64,000 nt of DNA from Geomonas sp. RF6 (GTDB lineage Bacteria > Desulfobacterota > Desulfuromonadia > Geobacterales > Geobacteraceae): the NCBI RefSeq assembly GCF_021044625.1, contig NZ_CP087999.1:2701001-2765000 (forward strand), given 5' to 3'. A program made the position numbers and the translations under genes. Shown here in pieces: positions 1 to 8,589 of the stretch (the first letter of the stretch is position 1; the number at the start of each line of letters is the position of its first letter). The notes under the pieces are model-generated. The model was not told the origin of the DNA. It searched no databases and saw nothing but the letters and a program-made list of their open reading frames with translations.

Positions 1-748
1 CGACAAAGGAGGCGGAGAGGACCCCACCTTCCATCTCGGCGTGGATGGTGTGGACGTTCAGTCCGGGGAGGAGGCGGGAGAGGTAGAAGTCGTTCACGTT
101 TTCGGCGGTGATTCCGCCGGTGCCGAGGATCTCGTCGAGGGTCGGCCAGGTCGTCGGGATCTGCAGCGTGTTGTAGCGGCGCCCCTCAAAGAGGGGGTAG
201 AAGGGGGAGTGCCCCCTGCTGTCGCTGCAGTAGTCGAGGGCGAGGGAGTCCTGGAAGGCGAGGGAGCGGGCCGAGACGGTCCAGCCGGGGGCGGCGACGC
301 TTTTCACCGGTTCCCCCACGATCTCCCTGAAAAGTTCGGTGGCGCGTCCAAGTGTGGCGGCCACCTTTTTTTCGTCGTAGCGCGGCAGGTAGTCGTGCCA
401 GTCCACGTGATCCCAGCAGTGCACGCCGGTCTCGTGCCCCTGTGCGGAGGTCTCCTTCAGGATGTGGGGGAAGGAGGAGGCGATCCGGGGGGCGGGGAGG
501 AGCGTCCCGTACAGCATGGTGCGCACACCGTAGGCGCCGGGAGCGCCGGTGCGAAGCATCTTCTGCAGGAACCCCTTCCGCGTGAAGACGCGGCGCAGCG
601 CCTTTCCGGAGTTGTCCGGTCCCATGGAGAAGTAGTACGTCGCCTTCACCCCCGCCTTTTCCATGATCTCCAGGAGGCGCGGCACGCCGTCGCGGGTTCC
701 GGCGTAGGTGTCGACGTCGACTTTCAGAGCTACAGTGAATTGGTGCAT
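1..748 (-). CDS. arnD: ArnD-like deformylase, polysaccharide deacetylase family (3' end beyond window)
   Basis: Partial gene running off the left edge. The visible ~249 residues begin MHQFTVALKVDVDTYAGTRD, and an AGGAA ribosome site precedes the ATG at 748. The NodB-fold metal residues are visible as DVDT near the N-terminus and ETGVHCWDHVDWH in the middle, the pattern of ArnD, 4-deoxy-4-formamido-L-arabinose-phosphoundecaprenol deformylase. That enzyme removes the formyl group from the undecaprenyl-linked sugar at the inner membrane before export to lipid A. It is the last visible gene of the minus-strand arn cluster, which fits. The gap to the preceding decarboxylase gene holds a REP pair. 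Confidence 0.88.
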   Translation of the reverse strand, partial: MHQFTVALKVDVDTYAGTRDGVPRLLEIMEKAGVKATYYFSMGPDNSGKALRRVFTRKGFLQKMLRTGAPGAYGVRTMLYGTLLPAPRIASSFPHILKETSAQGHETGVHCWDHVDWHDYLPRYDEKKVAATLGRATELFREIVGEPVKSVAAPGWTVSARSLAFQDSLALDYCSDSRGHSPFYPLFEGRRYNTLQIPTTWPTLDEILGTGGITAENVNDFYLSRLLPGLNVHTIHAEMEGGVLSASFV

Positions 749-778
749 CGTGTGCTTTCCTGGGCGAAAACGTGCCCT

Positions 779-878
779 TGTAGGCCGGAATAAGCGGTAG
801 CGTTTCCGGCATTCGTTGCCGCGCGACCTCGTCTTTGTGGACCGCCGGGAACGCCTGGCGGCTTATCCCGGCCTACAT
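779..878. repeat. REP-like palindrome pair (inverted)
   Basis: Two imperfect-palindrome units face each other. 779-812 reads TGTAGGCCGGAATAAGCGG, then TAGCGTTTCCGGCAT. 844-878 is the inverted form, ending CTTATCCCGGCCTACAT. Both resemble the enterobacterial REP consensus. The pair lies between arnD and the upstream decarboxylase gene, where such BIME-like pairs can act on mRNA stability or termination. Confidence 0.85.
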
Positions 879-906
879 GGACTCCATTGACGCCATGCAG
901 CCACCC

Positions 907-1947
907 TTACAGCAGGTGCTCGATCTTTTCCCGCTGCTCGATGAGGTAGAAGTCGAGCGTGCTGCGCAGCGCGTCGTCTATCGTCGTGGCGGGCTCCCAC
1001 CCGAGCCGCTCCTTCGCGTTCTTCACCGAAGGGACGCGGGTCAGCATGTCCTGGTATCCCTTGCCGTAGAAGCTGTCCGAGGTGGTCTCCACGATCTGGC
1101 AATTTTCCGCCTTCTCCCGGTATTCCGGATATTCCCGCACCATGTCGCGCAGCTTGAGTGCCAGCTCCTTCACGGAGAGATCGTTCGTGGGATTGCCGAT
1201 GTTGAAGATCCCGTTGTCCGCGCCGCCCTCCCTGTTCTCGATGATCCTCATGAGGCAGTCGATGCCGTCCTCCACGAAGGTGAAGGAGCGCCGCTGGTTG
1301 CCGCCGTCCACGAGGAGGATCGGCTCCCCCGCCACGATGTTGTACAGGAACTGGGTAAGGACCCTGGAGCTCCCTTCCTTCGCGGTGGAGATGGAGTCGA
1401 GCTTCGGTCCGATCCAGTTGAAGGGGCGGAAAAGGGTGTACTGCAGCCCTTCGTGCTCACCGTAGGCGTAGATCACGCGGTCGAGCATCTGCTTCGCGCA
1501 GGAGTAGATCCAGCGCTCCTTGTTGATCGGGCCGAGCATGAGGGGGGAGTTCTCCTCGTCGAACTCGGAGTCGGGGCTCATGCCGTACACCTCGGAGGTG
1601 GAGGGGAAGATGACCCTTTTCTTGTATTTCACGCACTGGCGGATGATCTTCAGGTTCTCCTCGAAGTCGAGCTCGAAGACGCGCAGCGGGTCCTTCACGT
1701 AGGTGACGGGGGTGGCGATCGCCACCAGCGGCAGTACCACGTCGCACTTCTTGATGTTGTACTCGATCCACTCCTTGTTGATGGTGATGTCACCTTCGAG
1801 GAAGTGGAAGCGGGGGTGCCCGATGGAGTGCTCCAGCTTGTCGTCGCTCATGTCGAGGCCGTACACTTCCCAATCGGTGGTATCGAGGATCCTCCTGGTG
1901 AGGGCGTTGCCGATGAAGCCGTTCACGCCCAATATCAGCACTTTCAT
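907..1947 (-). CDS. arnA: ArnA C-terminal-type UDP-glucuronate 4-oxidoreductase/decarboxylase (stand-alone)
   Basis: 346 residues beginning MKVLILGVNGFIGNALTRRI, a Rossmann GxxGxxG NAD site. The SDR catalytic residues are visible in FPSTSEVYGM (Ser/Thr) and in the IYSCAKQMLDR Tyr/Lys segment. The text matches the dehydrogenase half of ArnA, which oxidises UDP-glucuronate and decarboxylates it to UDP-4-keto-pentose, the first committed step to aminoarabinose. In enterobacteria this domain is fused to a formyltransferase; here the formyltransferase is the separate preceding gene. Start ATG at 1947 with GGAGA upstream. Cytoplasmic. Confidence 0.9.
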   Translation of the reverse strand: MKVLILGVNGFIGNALTRRILDTTDWEVYGLDMSDDKLEHSIGHPRFHFLEGDITINKEWIEYNIKKCDVVLPLVAIATPVTYVKDPLRVFELDFEENLKIIRQCVKYKKRVIFPSTSEVYGMSPDSEFDEENSPLMLGPINKERWIYSCAKQMLDRVIYAYGEHEGLQYTLFRPFNWIGPKLDSISTAKEGSSRVLTQFLYNIVAGEPILLVDGGNQRRSFTFVEDGIDCLMRIIENREGGADNGIFNIGNPTNDLSVKELALKLRDMVREYPEYREKAENCQIVETTSDSFYGKGYQDMLTRVPSVKNAKERLGWEPATTIDDALRSTLDFYLIEQREKIEHLL

Positions 1948-2061
1948 TTGTATCTCCAGTCTCTTCTGTTTTTGATGCCGCCCCGTGCGGAAAGGGGGGC
2001 AAATACCTCTAAATGGCGAGAGCCGGAATCACCCGGCTCATTCGTGAATGCGAAAAAGGGT

Positions 2062-3015
2062 TTACTGCGCGGCCGCGCTCTGCACTGCCGGTGCCTCGTC
2101 GGAAAAGGTGCGCCCCACGAGGTCCTGCTGCATGGCGTAGACCGGTCCCTGCTCCTCCGGAGCTTCCTCTTCCTGCAAGACGCCGATCTGCAGGAGCCCG
2201 TCCCCTGTCCCGACGAGGAAAGGGGAGGCGCTGACGATCTTCCCGGGCTCGGCGCTCCCCTCCACCGGGGTGGCGCTCCAGATGATGATCTTTTTCCCGT
2301 CCAGGTGGGTGAATGCTCCGGGGTAGGGGTGGGTGACTCCGCGGATCAGGTTGTAGATCTCCCGGGCGCTTCTCGACCAGTCGATGCGGCCGTCGGCGGG
2401 GCGCCTCCCCCCGAAGTAGCTCCCCTGCGAGAGATCCATCGGCGTTCTCGACGCCGTTCCCTGCACGAGCAGGGGGTAGGCGCGGGAGAGGACCGCCACG
2501 GCGGCGTCGGTTACCTTGTTGAAGACGTCGAAGGCGGTGTCGGTAAAGGCGATCGGCACCTTCTCCTGGTCGACGATGTCGCCGGCGTCCGGCTTCTCCG
2601 TCATGTAGTGCAGCGTCGCGCCGGTCTCTTCCTCGCCGTTGATGATCGCCCAGTTCACCGGCACCCGCCCGCGGTACTTCGGAAGATAGGAGCCGTGCAG
2701 GTTCAGCGCGCCGCGCGCCGGAATCTCCAGCACCTCGGGGCGGATCATGTTGCGGTAGTAGAAGGAAAAAAGGAAGTCGGGGGATATCTCCCGCAGGAGT
2801 TCCACGTTCTCCCTCAGGTTTATGTCGGAAGTGAGCACCGGGATGCCGTGCTCCTCGGCGAGCTCGCGCACCGAGGCGAACCAGATCTCCTCACTCGGGG
2901 CGTCGTCGTGGGTAAATACAAGCGCCACCTCGGCGTCCTGCCGGATCAGTTCCTCCAGGCAGCGGTAGCCGACGTTGTGATAGGCGCAGACGACCAGGAC
3001 GTTCGATTTCATCAT
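2062..3015 (-). CDS. ArnA N-terminal-type UDP-Ara4N formyltransferase (stand-alone)
   Basis: About 317 residues of the methionyl-tRNA formyltransferase fold. The formyltransferase signature is seen in GALNLHGSYLPKYRG and in the NWAIINGEEETGATLHYM segment (catalytic Asn/His and downstream Asp in PDAGDIV). A C-terminal FMT-C-like domain follows from ~residue 205. It should N-formylate UDP-L-Ara4N using 10-formyl-THF. GTG, ATG and ATG codons lie in a row at 3018, 3015 and 3012. I chose 3015, which overlaps the arnC stop in a TGATG and suggests translational coupling. It is normally the N-terminal half of ArnA; here it is a separate protein. Confidence 0.87.
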   Translation of the reverse strand: MMKSNVLVVCAYHNVGYRCLEELIRQDAEVALVFTHDDAPSEEIWFASVRELAEEHGIPVLTSDINLRENVELLREISPDFLFSFYYRNMIRPEVLEIPARGALNLHGSYLPKYRGRVPVNWAIINGEEETGATLHYMTEKPDAGDIVDQEKVPIAFTDTAFDVFNKVTDAAVAVLSRAYPLLVQGTASRTPMDLSQGSYFGGRRPADGRIDWSRSAREIYNLIRGVTHPYPGAFTHLDGKKIIIWSATPVEGSAEPGKIVSASPFLVGTGDGLLQIGVLQEEEAPEEQGPVYAMQQDLVGRTFSDEAPAVQSAAAQ

Positions 3016-3998
3016 CACCTCGTCACCTTCAGTCCCGCCGCCGTCGCTTCTGCCGCGTCGAAACCGTGCACCCTGCGCACCACGTAGCGCGGTCTCCTGC
3101 GCACTTCCTGGTAGATCCGCCCCACATACTCGCCGACGATGCCGATCCCGAAGATGATGATCCCGACGAAGAAGAAGAGGATGGCGAAGAGGGTGAAGAC
3201 CCCTTCCACCTCCGCCCCGATGACGAAGCGGCGCACCAGGAGGAAGATGGCAAAGGCCATCGATGCGAGGGAGGTGCAGATCCCCATCAGGGCGAAAAGC
3301 TGCAGCGGCACCACGGAAAAGCCGGTCATCAGGTCGAAGTTCAGGCGGATCAGCTTGTACAGCGAGTACTTGCTCTCACCTTCGCTGCGCTCCGCGTGGG
3401 CGACCTCGATCTCCACCGGGTTCGCCGCAAAGGTCTGGGCGAGCGCCGGGATAAAGGTCGTCGTCTCGCTGCAGCGGTTTATGTTATCGACGACGTTTCT
3501 GGAGTAGGCGCGCAGCATGCAGCCGTAGTCGCTCATCTGCATGCCGGTCATCTTGTTGGTGGTGATGTTGACGATCCGGGAGGCGGCCTTGCGGAAAATG
3601 GTGTCGCGCCTCTTCATGCGGATGGTGCCGACGACGTCGTGCCCCTTCTCGATCTGCGCCACGAGCTTCGGGATCTCTTCCGGCGGGTTCTGCAGGTCGG
3701 CGTCCAGCGTCACCACGATCGCGCCGCGGCTGAGCTCGAAGGCGGCGAGAATGGCCATGTGCTGCCCGAAGTTGCCGTTGAACTCGATGACCCGCACCTC
3801 GGGGATCTCTTTGGCGAAGGACTTGAGGATCCGCAGCGTGCCGTCGCGGGAGCCGTCGTCGGTGAAGATGATCTCGAACGGGGTATCCATCCCTCGCAGG
3901 ACCGGCAGGATCCTGTCCATCATCTGAGGGAGGTTCTTCTCCTCGTTGTAGGCGGGGATGACAATACTTATATATGGGGTTTCTTCGAGCTGGTTCAC
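3015..3998 (-). CDS. arnC: Undecaprenyl-phosphate 4-deoxy-4-formamido-L-arabinose transferase ArnC
   Basis: 327 residues, a family 2 glycosyltransferase. The N-terminal GT-A domain starts YISIVIPAYNEEKNLPQ and carries DDGSRDGT and the DxD-like LDADLQNPPEEI. Two hydrophobic helices near residues 230-295 anchor it in the inner membrane. It transfers the formylated aminoarabinose from UDP to undecaprenyl phosphate. The gap to arnB upstream is 18 bases, and its stop overlaps the next gene, so it is part of one operon. A dolichol-phosphate mannosyltransferase-like enzyme is the only alternative; context favours ArnC. Confidence 0.9.
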   Translation of the reverse strand: MNQLEETPYISIVIPAYNEEKNLPQMMDRILPVLRGMDTPFEIIFTDDGSRDGTLRILKSFAKEIPEVRVIEFNGNFGQHMAILAAFELSRGAIVVTLDADLQNPPEEIPKLVAQIEKGHDVVGTIRMKRRDTIFRKAASRIVNITTNKMTGMQMSDYGCMLRAYSRNVVDNINRCSETTTFIPALAQTFAANPVEIEVAHAERSEGESKYSLYKLIRLNFDLMTGFSVVPLQLFALMGICTSLASMAFAIFLLVRRFVIGAEVEGVFTLFAILFFFVGIIIFGIGIVGEYVGRIYQEVRRRPRYVVRRVHGFDAAEATAAGLKVTR

Positions 3999-4016
3999 TG
4001 CTTCGGGTCCTTCCCT

Positions 4017-5180
4017 TTAGCGTCTGTTTGCGGCAATCACGTCCTTCACGGCGGCAACCACGTCCCGGGCGTCATCCGGCGTCATGAGGGGGAAGAGCGG
4101 CAGGGAGAGGATCCTCTCGGAGGCGTAGTCGGCTACCGGGAGCTCTCCTGCGGGGATGCGCAGCGTCTCCTGGTAGTAGCTGTGATGGTGGATCGCCTTG
4201 AAATGGAGTCCGGTGCCGATGTTGCGGGCCTTCAGCTCCACCATGAAGCGGTCGCGGTCGATGGAGAGCTCCTCGATGCGTACCAGCGGGGTGTACAGGT
4301 GCCAGGCGTGGCGGTGCGGGTAGGGGACGAGCGAGGGGGTGGCGATCTCCGGTACCTCCGCAAAGGCGTCCTGGTAGATCTGCGCGAGCTCCTGGCGCTT
4401 TCCGATGAAGCCGTCGAGCTTGTCGAGCTGGTGCAGGCCGAGCGCCGCCTGCAGGTCCATCATGTTGTACTTGAACCCGGGGAGCACGATGTCGTAGTTC
4501 GGCGTGCCGCTCGCCTCGTAGCGCTTCCACGCCTCGCGGTTCATGCCGTGGAACTTCATGAGGGAGATTTCCTCCGCCATCTGCTCGTTTGCGGTGGCAA
4601 CCATCCCCCCCTCTCCGGTGGTGATGTTCTTTATCGGGTGGAAGGAGAAGACGGAGACGCTATTCAAGGATCCGATGCGCTTCCCCTTGTACTCGGTGCC
4701 GATGGCGTGCGCCGCGTCCTCGATGACTGCGATGCCGTGCTCTGCCGCGATGGCGAAGATGGCGTCCATGTCGCACGGCTGACCGGCGAAGTGCACCGGG
4801 ATGATTGCCTTCGTGCGCGGGGTGATGCGGGCGCGGATCTTTTCCGGGTCGATATTGAGGGTGCCTGGCTGGATGTCGGCGAGGACGGGGGTGCCGCCGC
4901 TTTGCAGGATCATCGTCACGGTGGCGGCGAAGGTCATCGGGGTGGTGATGACTTCGTCCCCGGGCGCGAGCTTCAGGGCGAGGAGTGCGAGGTGCAGCCC
5001 CGCGGTCGCGGAGGCGAGGGGAACGGCAAAGGGAGCGCCGGTGTAGCTCTTGAAGGCCTCCTCGAAGCGCTTCACCTTCGGGCCGGTGGTGATCCACCCG
5101 CTGCGCAAGGAGTCGACGACCTCGTTTATCTCCTCATCACCGATGGTCGGTATGGAAAATGGCAGAAATGTCTCGCGCAC
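4017..5180 (-). CDS. arnB: UDP-4-amino-4-deoxy-L-arabinose aminotransferase ArnB
   Basis: About 387 residues, a DegT/DnrJ/EryC1 PLP aminotransferase. It begins (V/M)RETFLPFSIPTIGDEEI, closely aligned with the known ArnB N-terminus. The PLP lysine lies in SVFSFHPIKNITTGEGG, preceded by IEDAAHAIGTEYKG. I chose the GTG at 5178-5180 because AAGGAGGA (complement of 5187-5194) sits six bases before it; the in-frame ATG at 5219 has no such site. The enzyme transfers an amino group from glutamate to UDP-4-keto-arabinose. First gene of the arn cluster. Confidence 0.92.
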   Translation of the reverse strand: MRETFLPFSIPTIGDEEINEVVDSLRSGWITTGPKVKRFEEAFKSYTGAPFAVPLASATAGLHLALLALKLAPGDEVITTPMTFAATVTMILQSGGTPVLADIQPGTLNIDPEKIRARITPRTKAIIPVHFAGQPCDMDAIFAIAAEHGIAVIEDAAHAIGTEYKGKRIGSLNSVSVFSFHPIKNITTGEGGMVATANEQMAEEISLMKFHGMNREAWKRYEASGTPNYDIVLPGFKYNMMDLQAALGLHQLDKLDGFIGKRQELAQIYQDAFAEVPEIATPSLVPYPHRHAWHLYTPLVRIEELSIDRDRFMVELKARNIGTGLHFKAIHHHSYYQETLRIPAGELPVADYASERILSLPLFPLMTPDDARDVVAAVKDVIAANRR

Positions 5181-5327
5181 GGCGTATCCTCCTTCTGATG
5201 AAAGCAGTGAATATTGCATGAATGGCCGGCACGGTCAAACCTTTTCGGGCCGGGAAAGGCGCCTGCGCCGTAAACAGACGGTTTCGTCATCTTCCCGTCA
5301 TCGTGCGAGCCGCGGCCGCGGGAGGGA

Positions 5328-6557
5328 TCAGCGCTCCGCTGCCGCCGCACCCTTTTCGCGGCGGATGAGATCGAACTCCCCCGCCCCCGCGATACCTTCC
5401 ACGAAGACCGTCTGGTTCGGGTGCGCCGTCGCGAGCTCCTCCCCTTCGGCGCCGGTCATCCTCGTCAGGGTGAAGGGTGTCGAGGAGCACCCCTTTCCTA
5501 TGAGTTCCAGCCGGTCTCCGAGCTCTATGCGGTTTCGCACCTTGAGCTCGGTCTTCCCGCCGGGGGCCGGCCCCTGCACGAGCGCCACGAACTCGTAGTT
5601 GCGCACGTAGCGGGAGAGGTACTCGTGGTCGAGGTCGCGCGGTTTTCCGAGGAGAAAGCCGGTGCTGTAGCCGCGATGGCTGATCTTGCTGAGCTCTTCG
5701 AGCCACTCCCGCTTTACCTGGAAGTTTTCAGGGTCCTCGCAGTAGGAGTCGATCGCTTCCCGGTACACCCGCACCACGGAGGCGACATAGTAGATCCCCT
5801 TCATGCGCCCCTCGATCTTCAGCGAGCTCACTCCGCTCTGCACGATGTCGGGGAGCTGCTCGAGGAGGCAGAGGTCCTTCGAGTTGAAGATGAAGGTCCC
5901 CCCCTCCTTTTCCTCGACCGGGAAGTACTCACCGGGCCTGGTCTCCTCCACGATGGCGTAGTTCCAGCGGCAGGGGTGGGCGCACTCGCCGCGGTTGGCG
6001 TCGCGCCCGGCCATGGCGCTGGAGAGGAGGCAGCGGCCGGAGTAGGAGATGCACATGGCGCCGTGGATGAAGACCTCCAGCTCCGCCTTCGTGCGGGCTG
6101 CGGTCTGGCGGATCTCCTCCAGCGACATCTCGCGGGCGAGGTTCACCCGGGCCACGCCGAAGCGCTCCCAGAAGAGGACGCTCTGGAAGTTCCTGGTGTT
6201 CGCCTGCGTGGAGAGGTGGATCTCCCGCTGCGGCGAGATCTCCCGGATGAGGGCGATGACGCCGGGGTCGGCGGCGATGTAGGCGTCGCAGGGGAGGGGA
6301 TCGAGCTCCCGCAGCACCCCTTCCAGTTTTTCAAATTCATCGTTCACCGGGAAGGAGTTGAGGGTGAGGTACACCTTGACGCCGCGGGCATGGGCGTAGT
6401 CGAGTGCGTACTTCAGCTCCTCAATGGAGAAGTTCTGGGCGAGATTCCTGAGGCTGAAGGAGTTGAGACCGAGATACACCGCGTCCGCGCCGTAGCGGAT
6501 CGCGACCTTGAGCTTTTCCATGTTCCCGGCAGGAGCGAGCAGTTCCGGTTTCTTCAA
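5328..6557 (-). CDS. Peptidase U32 family protein (TrhP/YegQ-like tRNA hydroxylation protein)
   Basis: 409 residues beginning MKKPELLAPAGNMEKLKVAI. The U32 signature, with Cys residues that may bind a cluster, is seen around residues 168-195 as CISYSGRCLLS, then AGRDANRGECAHPCRW. Family members include YegQ/TrhP, needed with prephenate for 5-hydroxyuridine at tRNA wobble position 34, and RlhA, which acts on 23S rRNA; the older label is collagenase-like protease. Length suits TrhP rather than the longer RlhA. The 147-base gap to arnB leaves co-transcription open. Subfamily is inferred. Confidence 0.85.
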   Translation of the reverse strand: MKKPELLAPAGNMEKLKVAIRYGADAVYLGLNSFSLRNLAQNFSIEELKYALDYAHARGVKVYLTLNSFPVNDEFEKLEGVLRELDPLPCDAYIAADPGVIALIREISPQREIHLSTQANTRNFQSVLFWERFGVARVNLAREMSLEEIRQTAARTKAELEVFIHGAMCISYSGRCLLSSAMAGRDANRGECAHPCRWNYAIVEETRPGEYFPVEEKEGGTFIFNSKDLCLLEQLPDIVQSGVSSLKIEGRMKGIYYVASVVRVYREAIDSYCEDPENFQVKREWLEELSKISHRGYSTGFLLGKPRDLDHEYLSRYVRNYEFVALVQGPAPGGKTELKVRNRIELGDRLELIGKGCSSTPFTLTRMTGAEGEELATAHPNQTVFVEGIAGAGEFDLIRREKGAAAAER

Positions 6558-6715
6558 TGGTTCCTCTTCGACTTTGACTGTGCGTATATAGAATTGCCGC
6601 GCTGGGACTCATCCCGCTGGAGGGGGGGAGCGAGGTGCGGGGTCAGGGCAAGTGCGGCCAGAAGCGGATCATAGCACAGCGGCAGCTGGTAATGAACCGT
6701 AAAGGTGCTTTCTCC

Positions 6716-6749
6716 TTGACATTGACAATAGGATAGTTTTAATTATGTT
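6716..6749 (+). promoter_or_regulatory. Candidate sigma-70 promoter for the ybgF-LysM-dprA genes
   Basis: Two overlapping TTGACA hexamers (6716-6721 and 6722-6727) precede an AT-rich stretch. TTAATT (6739-6744) lies 17 bases after the first and TATGTT (6744-6749) 16 bases after the second. The predicted start is ~15 bases before the ribosome site. Confidence 0.6.
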
Positions 6750-6770
6750 GATTTTTGACCGGGAGGGGTG

Positions 6771-7523
6771 ATGGGAAGGAGATTTTGGCCAATTATCAGT
6801 ATCTTTTGCCTCGTCACGGCCGGTTGCGCCGGGAGCGAGACGGTGCTGCGCAAGCAGGTGGAGATGGAGGGGACGATCGAGCAGCTCACCCGGCAGGAGA
6901 AGGCGCTCGACGCCCGCATTGCCGAGCTTTCCCGCGAGTTGCGTGATCTGCAGCAGAGGATGAAGGGGACGGAGGCCGATGTAGACGCCATCCGTCCCGG
7001 CCTGGACCAGCTGAAGGCTTCCAACGACGCCCTGTACCAGCGCCTTGCGGAGCAGCAGCCGTCCTCCCCGGGGGGAGAGGTGCACCCCCAGCGGGTCGAG
7101 GCGCAGGCCGATGGCACCGTCGCGCACCCGGTCGCCGTGGCCGCCGCCGAGAAGGGGGGGCAGGAGGCGTATGCCCGCGCCTTTGCCGTGTACAGCCAGG
7201 GAAACTACCCCCGCGCGATCGAGGCATTCGAAGCGTTCGTGCGCGCCGAGCCGCAGAGCGAATTCGCGCCGAACGCCTTGTACTGGGCCGGTGAGTGCTA
7301 CTACGCCCAGAAGCTGTACGACAGCGCCCTCAAATCGTTCCAGAGAGTGGTGAGCGAGTATCCGAAGGCGCGCAAGGTGCCGGACGCCATGCTGAAAGCC
7401 GGTTTCTCCCTCATTGGCCTCAAGGACCCGGTCCGCGCCCGCGGCGAGCTGCAATCGCTGGTGGAAAAGTATCCGAAGAGCCCGGCTGCCGTAAAGGCGA
7501 AGGAAAAACTGGGGCACCTGTAG
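6771..7523 (+). CDS. ybgF: YbgF/CpoB-like TPR cell-division coordinator
   Basis: 250 residues with three parts. An N-terminal signal segment with a lipobox-like LVTAGC lies near residue 18. A coiled coil (residues ~25-85, heptad-rich LTRQEKALDARIAELSREL) follows. The C-terminal TPR domain (~125-250) includes YARAFAVYSQGNYPRAIEAF and NALYWAGECYYAQKLYDSAL. This is the architecture of CpoB/YbgF, a periplasmic partner of the Tol-Pal system that tunes septal peptidoglycan synthesis. No tol or pal genes are visible here; a LysM protein follows 18 bases downstream. GGGAGGGG precedes the ATG, and a GTG codon lies directly before it. Confidence 0.83.
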   Translation: MGRRFWPIISIFCLVTAGCAGSETVLRKQVEMEGTIEQLTRQEKALDARIAELSRELRDLQQRMKGTEADVDAIRPGLDQLKASNDALYQRLAEQQPSSPGGEVHPQRVEAQADGTVAHPVAVAAAEKGGQEAYARAFAVYSQGNYPRAIEAFEAFVRAEPQSEFAPNALYWAGECYYAQKLYDSALKSFQRVVSEYPKARKVPDAMLKAGFSLIGLKDPVRARGELQSLVEKYPKSPAAVKAKEKLGHL

Positions 7524-7541
7524 CCCCCGAAGAGGAACGGT

Positions 7542-8573
7542 ATGAACAGAAAGATCTTCGTCCCCTGGTCCCTACTTTTTGCCCTGACCCTCCCCGCCGC
7601 CACCTATGCGGCCGCTGGCGAGAGCCCCACGATCTACACCATCGAGAAGGGGGACACCCTGTGGGGGCTGTCCCGGCGCTTCCTGCACGACCCATACTAC
7701 TGGCCGAACATGTGGGCGGTGAACCCCGCGATCGGGAATCCGCACTTCATCTACCCCGGGCAGCGCGTCAGGGTGTACAGCGACCGGATCGAGCTGGAGC
7801 AAAAAGGGACCATGCCCCCTGCTTCCGCAGAGACTCCCGCTCCCGCAGAGCCGGGGGGGAGTAAGGAGGCGGCCGAGGAGGCGCCGCAGGCGCAGGGCTT
7901 CACCGTCACCGGGGCGGAGGGGTTCCTGCTGGAGGATGAGATCCATCCCTCAGGGTACATCGTCTCCACAAACCAGAACAGGGTGATGGTGGGGTCCGAC
8001 GACATCGTCTACACCGACATCGGGAGAAGAAACGGCGCGAACGTCGGCGACCGCTACGCGATCTACAGGAAGATGGCGGCGGTCAGTCACCCGGTCACCA
8101 ATGTGATCCTCGGCTACCGGGTCCTCGCTCTTGGCGAGCTGCAGCTCTCCGAGGTGGAGGAGAAGGTCTCCAAGGGTCTCGTCACCAAGTCGTTCCAGGA
8201 GATCGGGGCCGGGGCCTTCCTCCTGCCGTGGCGCGAGAAGCGGGTCAGCGTCCCCCTGAAGGGCGCCGACCGCGACCTTACCGGCTACATCGCGGAGACC
8301 CAGACCGGCAACAGGGCGCTCGCCAGCGGAGACATCGTCTACCTCGATCTCGGCAGCTCCCATGGGGTGAAGCCCGGCAATCTCCTGTACGTCGTCCGCG
8401 ACGTGGTACCCGATCAGCGCTACGCCCTGAACAAGATAGAGAAGCTGCCAGCCGAGGTCGTCGGCGCCGTCGTGGTACTGGAGACGGGGGTGAACACTTC
8501 CACCGCCGCGATCGTGAAAAGTGTCGACACCGTCTACCGTGGCGACCGCGTGGAGTTGAAGAAGAGCAGATAG
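7542..8573 (+). CDS. Exported LysM peptidoglycan-binding protein
   Basis: 343 residues. A Sec signal peptide (residues 1-~23, ending ATYAAA) is followed by one LysM domain at ~31-76, with YTIEKGDTLWGLSRRFL and a YPGQRVRVY end. The remaining ~250 residues have no domain I recognise but look mostly beta, with repeated GDR/GD turns (NVGDRYAIY, SGDIVYLDL, VKPGNLLYVV). It probably sits on the wall in the periplasm. Placed between ybgF and dprA with short gaps (18 and 16 bases), so one transcript is likely. Function beyond glycan binding is not known to me. Confidence 0.8.
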   Translation: MNRKIFVPWSLLFALTLPAATYAAAGESPTIYTIEKGDTLWGLSRRFLHDPYYWPNMWAVNPAIGNPHFIYPGQRVRVYSDRIELEQKGTMPPASAETPAPAEPGGSKEAAEEAPQAQGFTVTGAEGFLLEDEIHPSGYIVSTNQNRVMVGSDDIVYTDIGRRNGANVGDRYAIYRKMAAVSHPVTNVILGYRVLALGELQLSEVEEKVSKGLVTKSFQEIGAGAFLLPWREKRVSVPLKGADRDLTGYIAETQTGNRALASGDIVYLDLGSSHGVKPGNLLYVVRDVVPDQRYALNKIEKLPAEVVGAVVVLETGVNTSTAAIVKSVDTVYRGDRVELKKSR

Positions 8574-8589
8574 ATTCCGGGGGGGCCGC

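Noticed and set aside
835..3087. Long plus-strand frame of 750 residues opposite the arn genes
   Set aside because: Shadow of the minus-strand arnA halves: low-complexity, Val/Asp/His-rich, no ribosome site, no family.
3066..5198. Plus-strand frame of 710 residues
   Set aside because: Antisense to arnC and arnB, which have clear family motifs; the shadow is Val/Asp/Gly-rich noise caused by high GC.
5181..5219. ATG 5219 as the arnB start
   Set aside because: No ribosome site before it; GTG 5180 follows AAGGAGGA and restores the family N-terminus.
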